A DNA stretch of 64,000 nt from Bacillota bacterium (GTDB lineage Bacteria > Bacillota > Clostridia > Acetivibrionales > DSM-1351): the NCBI GenBank assembly GCA_023409265.1, contig JAEYHZ010000004.1:62001-126000 (forward strand), written 5' to 3'. Below are positions 59,989 through 64,000 of this stretch, piece after piece. Position numbers and translations under genes: made by a program. A model generated the notes under the pieces. That model saw nothing but the letters and a program-made list of their open reading frames with translations, was not told the DNA's origin and made no database searches. Numbering within the stretch: position 1 is the stretch's first letter; the number at the start of each line of letters is the position of its first letter.

Positions 59989-61446
59989 GTGGATGGGAAT
60001 ATAAGATTAAGTGCTACAGTAATAAGCTGTATGGGCAATGACTCAGACAGAGACGATTTCTATTTCAACGGCAATTTTTCCAACTGCCATAACACACAGA
60101 GCGTGCAATGCTCCTTTGAAAGAGCAGCAAATAATTATGTTTTTGCAATTTCAGACTCTATGGGTTTGGAAAATGGTGAATTCAATGGAATTTCTGCCAT
60201 CAGAGAAATAAAAAAATACCATGAAAGTGCAAAGATTCAGCAATTTTCCCTTGAAACCATTTCAGAAAAAATATATGAAGCGGTACAACTCTCAAGTAAT
60301 CTGATATACAGCCAATCAGTTATTGCCAGCCAGAATTCCTCACGAATGACAGGCTTTTCATCACTTATCATTGATAATAACAGAGCTTCCATAATGAATT
60401 TAGGCAATAATGGGGTATTTCTTTTCAGACAGGGTGAACAAAAAGAGATTTTCACAAGAAATGGTGGACGCAAGTCTGAAAAACTTAGAAGCTTGGGTAT
60501 TTCACCCACTTCTCCGGACATATATAATGACACCGATAAAATCCTCAAGCTTGCCGAAGAAGAATCCAAAACCAAGATCAAACTGTCTCCGAGCTTTGAA
60601 CTTGAAGAGGAAGACTTGATTATACTATGCAGTGACGGCTTGTTGAACGCTATAAACAGAAGCAGACTTCAGGCTGTTATTGATTCGGGTTTTGACACTT
60701 CAAAGATGGCCAGTGTTCTGTATCAGGAAGCGATTAAAAGCGGAGCTGAAGATGGGATAACCATTATGGTAATCAGGGTTGAAGAAATAAGGAGCCTTTC
60801 TTTCGGATATGGAAACAGAAAACTCAACCAGGTGGACTATAAAAATGAACCCGAAGAAGAGGAAGAGGATGAACGCCCTGGAAGCAATGTTGTTAACTAC
60901 ATATTAGGATTTGTCTGTGTATTGGTAATATCTGGAGTCCTGTTCATGGGATATCTGATTGCTAAAAACAACGGAATCTTTGGAACAGACCCGGCAAAGG
61001 ATACTATCGGGACAAGTGTTTCAACTCAAAGCTCTGATAATGCCTCAGCAGATACTCAGAGTCAGGATACAGTTTCAGCAGACTCAACTGCTTCAGGAGA
61101 TTCCGATAGTGATCCCCAGTCAGACAACCAGGACGGCAATAAATCTCCGGATAATGCTTCCGGGAATAATCCGGACCAAAATGTGGGGAATAACAACAAT
61201 AACGATGGTAACGAACCTTTAAGCCCGGATAATAATACTGACAAGAATACAGAACCTGATAGCAATTCAGACACAAATGCCGAATATGATGTATATGTAG
61301 TACAATCAGGAGACACATTAAGCGCCATAAGTAATAAATTCTACGGAAGTTTAAATAAGTACGACATTATTATGAAATATAACAATATAAAGAAGGATAA
61401 CAGCTTGTATGTAGGCCAGGAACTCAAAATACCAAAGTTAAAATAG
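59989..61446 (+). CDS. PP2C-type phosphatase fused through a membrane helix to an extracellular LysM domain
   Basis: 485 residues from GTG 59989, with GGGGTG 7 bases upstream. PP2C-like region (about 1-270): RDDFYF, DSMGLENGEF, LIILCSDGLLNAI and EDGITIMVIRV hold acidic residues at metal-site positions, but the usual GG of DGxGG is changed (DSMGLEN), so activity is uncertain. A membrane helix (about 304-326) follows, then a Ser/Asp/Asn/Gln-rich linker of about 110 residues and a terminal LysM (YVVQSGDTLSAISNKFYG..NSLYVGQELKIP). The topology is cytoplasmic phosphatase, extracellular peptidoglycan sensor, the mirror of PASTA kinases. Confidence 0.87.
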   Translation: MDGNIRLSATVISCMGNDSDRDDFYFNGNFSNCHNTQSVQCSFERAANNYVFAISDSMGLENGEFNGISAIREIKKYHESAKIQQFSLETISEKIYEAVQLSSNLIYSQSVIASQNSSRMTGFSSLIIDNNRASIMNLGNNGVFLFRQGEQKEIFTRNGGRKSEKLRSLGISPTSPDIYNDTDKILKLAEEESKTKIKLSPSFELEEEDLIILCSDGLLNAINRSRLQAVIDSGFDTSKMASVLYQEAIKSGAEDGITIMVIRVEEIRSLSFGYGNRKLNQVDYKNEPEEEEEDERPGSNVVNYILGFVCVLVISGVLFMGYLIAKNNGIFGTDPAKDTIGTSVSTQSSDNASADTQSQDTVSADSTASGDSDSDPQSDNQDGNKSPDNASGNNPDQNVGNNNNNDGNEPLSPDNNTDKNTEPDSNSDTNAEYDVYVVQSGDTLSAISNKFYGSLNKYDIIMKYNNIKKDNSLYVGQELKIPKLK

Positions 61447-61472
61447 TAGTAAGTTTATATTGCCCAGAGATT

Positions 61473-61498
61473 AAAGCAGCTTTTACAGGCTGCTTTTT
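61473..61498 (+). terminator. Terminator after the PP2C-LysM gene
   Basis: AAAGCAGC with GCTGCTTT, 8-base loop, T run. Confidence 0.85.
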
Positions 61499-61619
61499 AC
61501 TTTGATTAATCAAAATTTTGTGAAAATTATGGAACTTTTAGAAATAGACTGCGTCTAAATTTAATGTTGGCAAGATTTACAAACATTATTGTTTTTATTA
61601 AACACGAGGGGTGATTTGA

Positions 61620-63761
61620 TTGAAAAAAATTATTTCAATGCTGCTTGTAGTCACTTTGTTGATTACATTTATGATGCCTGCTATGGCAAGCAGCTCCACA
61701 TCAGCAGACAAGGGGCTTGAAAATGCCATAAAGGCAGTAAAGGGGAGAATTAATATCCCGGCAGACTGCAACAAGTTTACTTACAATATCTACAATCAGG
61801 ACGGCGCAGTTATCTGGAACTTAGGATGGAGTAATGAAGAGGCACAAAAGTATATTAATGTAACCATTGATGAGAGCAACTTTATATCAAACTACTCATC
61901 ATATCAGTACTCCTCTTATTATGATAAGAAAATCCCGAAATATTCCAAGGCTCAGGGCAGGGAAATTGCAGAGAAATTTATTGAAAAGCTGAACCCCAAG
62001 CTGCTCTCGGAATTCAAAGCAGTGGAGAATAACAACTATTCTCAGGATAGAGAATATTACTTTAGTTATGTAAGACAGGTAAATGGTATTAATTATAACG
62101 GGAACACTATTTCTATTAGTGTTAATAATTATACCGGACAGGTAACAAACTACAATTGCGGTTACACTAAAAATGTAGTTTTTGAAGATGCTTCGAAAGT
62201 AATAGGTCTTGATCAGGCAAAAAAGGCCTTTGTTGAAAAGCTGGGATTGAAACTTGTCTATAATATCAAATCGGATAATGATAAAGTTATCTCCTACCTG
62301 GCTTATGTTCCAAAGGATTCAAACAAGTACATTGATGCAATAACCGGTAATGTTGAAAAAACTCCTAACAGTTTTGGAATTAATTATACCGGAGCAATGA
62401 TGGAAAAGATGGCTTATTCCAATGCCGACGGAGGAGCGGTTGTACTTACTCCTGATGAATTGGATGCTGTTAAAGGTATGTCAGGTTTGTTGACAAAAGA
62501 AGAGCTGGATACCAAAATGAGAGCTATAAGCCAATTCAAGCTTGACAGCGGGTTTACTCTTGCCAGCTCAGAACTGAGAAAGGACTGGAGAAATAAGGAT
62601 TCATTGATTTGGTATCTGCGTTACACAAAGGTGAATAATGCCGATTCAAAACAGACCAGAGAAGTTTCCATATCTTTAGATGCAAAGACAGGGGATATTA
62701 TAGATTTCTGGACCAATTATTATTCTCCGGAGGGTGCAAAACCACAAAAGTCCAAGGACGAAGCAATGAAAATCAGTGATGATGTGCTGAAGAGTTTAAT
62801 TCCTTCAAATTATTCAAAGGTAAAATATGATGATACTTATTATACCTATGATGAAGAATCACAAAATCAGTTTACTTTCAGATATGTGAGAATTGAAAAC
62901 GGCCTGGAGGTTCCAAGTGATTATATAAGCATCTCTTATGACAATCTCAGCGGTAATGTAACAAGTGTTAACACAAACTGGACAAAAGATTTAAAATTTG
63001 ATGATCCTAAAAAAGCTATTTCAGTCGATAAAGCAACAGAAGTATTATTTGATAAAATCGGCTATGGAATTGAGTATGTAGGTGAATACCAAAATAATAG
63101 CGACAAGTCCATAGTTCCAATACCTGCTGAGAATAAGAAGGTAAATGCAGTACTGGGATATTTTATTAATGGCAGCAAACCATGCATTATCAGTGCCGAA
63201 ACAGGAGACATTCTTAATTATACCGGTGTTGTATATAGGGAAAACGATGTAACTGATTATAATGATATTAAAGGCTTGGCAGCAGAAAACCAGGTTAAAA
63301 TCCTTACTCAGTTATCCATCAGATATTATGAAAATGAGCTTAAGGCCAATGACCAGCTATTACAAAAGGATTATTTCATTTTGTTAAGTAAGCTGAATGA
63401 CTTATACTATTTTGATTCAAGCATAGATAAGGAAGCAGCTGTTGAGAAAATGTACACCAATCTTATTAGCTCAGGGATAATCACAAAGGCCGAAAAAGCT
63501 CCAACCGCAACCTTGACAAGGGAAGAAGCTGCAAAATACTTTGTTAAGTTTATGAAAATGGGTCAGGTAGCTGAGATAAAAGGAATATATAAATCTGATT
63601 ATAAAGATGCCAATAAAATAAATCCTGATTTATTAGGATATGTATGCATCGCATCAGGTCTAAAAGCTATGAGTGACAGCAAAGGGAATTTTAACCCGAA
63701 GAGTAAGATGACAAGATTGGATGGACTTCTTACAATATACAATTATCTGAGCAACAAATAG
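61620..63761 (+). CDS. Secreted YcdB/YcdC-like repeat protein with an S-layer-homology-like end
   Basis: 713 residues from TTG 61620 (GAGGGGTG upstream). Signal peptide MKKIISMLLVVTLLITFMMPAMAS. Three repeats of the PepSY/YcdB type, each with SISxDxxTGxVTxxN-like endings (residues about 165, 355 and 450). The last about 120 residues (LTREEAAKYFVKFMKM, KSDYKDANKINPDLLGYVCIASGLKAMSDSKGNFNPKSKMTRLDGL) follow the S-layer-homology pattern, suggesting cell-wall attachment. Its role is unknown; PepSY-type domains often inhibit proteases. Confidence 0.82.
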   Translation: MKKIISMLLVVTLLITFMMPAMASSSTSADKGLENAIKAVKGRINIPADCNKFTYNIYNQDGAVIWNLGWSNEEAQKYINVTIDESNFISNYSSYQYSSYYDKKIPKYSKAQGREIAEKFIEKLNPKLLSEFKAVENNNYSQDREYYFSYVRQVNGINYNGNTISISVNNYTGQVTNYNCGYTKNVVFEDASKVIGLDQAKKAFVEKLGLKLVYNIKSDNDKVISYLAYVPKDSNKYIDAITGNVEKTPNSFGINYTGAMMEKMAYSNADGGAVVLTPDELDAVKGMSGLLTKEELDTKMRAISQFKLDSGFTLASSELRKDWRNKDSLIWYLRYTKVNNADSKQTREVSISLDAKTGDIIDFWTNYYSPEGAKPQKSKDEAMKISDDVLKSLIPSNYSKVKYDDTYYTYDEESQNQFTFRYVRIENGLEVPSDYISISYDNLSGNVTSVNTNWTKDLKFDDPKKAISVDKATEVLFDKIGYGIEYVGEYQNNSDKSIVPIPAENKKVNAVLGYFINGSKPCIISAETGDILNYTGVVYRENDVTDYNDIKGLAAENQVKILTQLSIRYYENELKANDQLLQKDYFILLSKLNDLYYFDSSIDKEAAVEKMYTNLISSGIITKAEKAPTATLTREEAAKYFVKFMKMGQVAEIKGIYKSDYKDANKINPDLLGYVCIASGLKAMSDSKGNFNPKSKMTRLDGLLTIYNYLSNK

Positions 63762-63801
63762 AATTTTGAAAAGATTTATAATACTGTCAATAAAAAAAGG
63801 G

Positions 63802-63823
63802 GGGACTGACAAAAGTCAGTCCC
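63802..63823 (+). terminator. Hairpin after the last gene
   Basis: GGGACTGAC/GTCAGTCCC, 4-base loop, then TTAAATAAT. A weak T run. 63824-64000 is AT-rich with nothing I can identify. Confidence 0.65.
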
Positions 63824-64000
63824 TTAAATAATAGGGATTTATCAAAAAATAGATATAAGCATAATTAAATGTATTAATACACAAGTTTATTGTATAATTA
63901 TACGCCACTAATACAAATATTTCAATAATTATTTTAATAATTCATCGTAATAAATTATTAGAATAGTAAATTGCTAATTCATTAACCTTGAAAAGTATAT

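Overview
The window is low-GC chromosomal DNA from a Firmicute of the class Clostridia. Evidence is the T-box in front of thrS, the Prp protease next to an L27 that keeps the N-terminal peptide Prp removes, an infC-rpmI-rplT operon with a leader attenuator, DUF4364, YtxH-type envelope genes and strong AGGAGG ribosome sites. Overall gene content looks like the cellulolytic Ruminiclostridium group (Clostridium cluster III), but that placement is inference. No phage, insertion sequence, CRISPR array or rRNA was seen.

Layout. 1-1.8 kb: the end of a comEA-like gene, a broken small gene and a fumarylacetoacetate-hydrolase family gene. 1.75-6.3 kb: T-box leader and two tandem threonyl-tRNA synthetase genes that share their end domains but have very different catalytic cores. 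6.4-11.1 kb: two glycosyltransferase-type membrane genes, thyA-folA and a Vat-like acetyltransferase. 11.1-12.5 kb: infC-rpmI-rplT, with infC best started at ATT. 12.6-20.1 kb: Y-family polymerase, nitroreductase, VOC protein, PilZ protein, PlsC-like acyltransferase, tRNA-Pro(CGG), a lipoprotein serine hydrolase and DUF523.

20.1-31.5 kb holds a probable reductive pyrimidine-degradation locus: a divergent NMT1/SsuA-type ABC transporter, dihydropyrimidinase/hydantoinase, a dihydropyrimidine dehydrogenase with unusual domain order, a PucR regulator, a class III aminotransferase and an iron alcohol dehydrogenase. The divergent operons share a nearly identical leader hairpin sequence. 31.5-41.8 kb is mostly housekeeping (radical SAM pair, rng, rplU-prp-rpmA, obgE, yhbY), plus a lipoprotein with every active-site residue of a subclass B1 metallo-beta-lactamase. 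Three copies of a dispersed hairpin-rich element lie 5' of the aminotransferase, radical SAM and rng genes.

41.8-52.7 kb is the most striking region. A LacI-controlled operon encodes a DUF2961/GH172 protein, a frameshifted DUF4185 (GH183-type) lipoprotein, a sugar ABC importer, a 670-residue cytoplasmic protein of unknown family, and a ribokinase-like kinase fused to a SIS domain of the arabinose-5-phosphate isomerase type. Together they suggest cleavage of D-arabinan or related D-arabinofuranosides outside the cell, import, exo-cleavage inside, then D-arabinose to arabinose 5-phosphate to ribulose 5-phosphate.

52.9-57.2 kb is a QueG-like iron-sulfur protein, a folate operon (folE, an HD-domain hydrolase, folP, a folB-folK fusion) and a corrinoid adenosyltransferase. 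57.3-64 kb holds glgA, a YtxH/YtxG-like pair, a PP2C-transmembrane-LysM protein and a secreted YcdB-like repeat protein.
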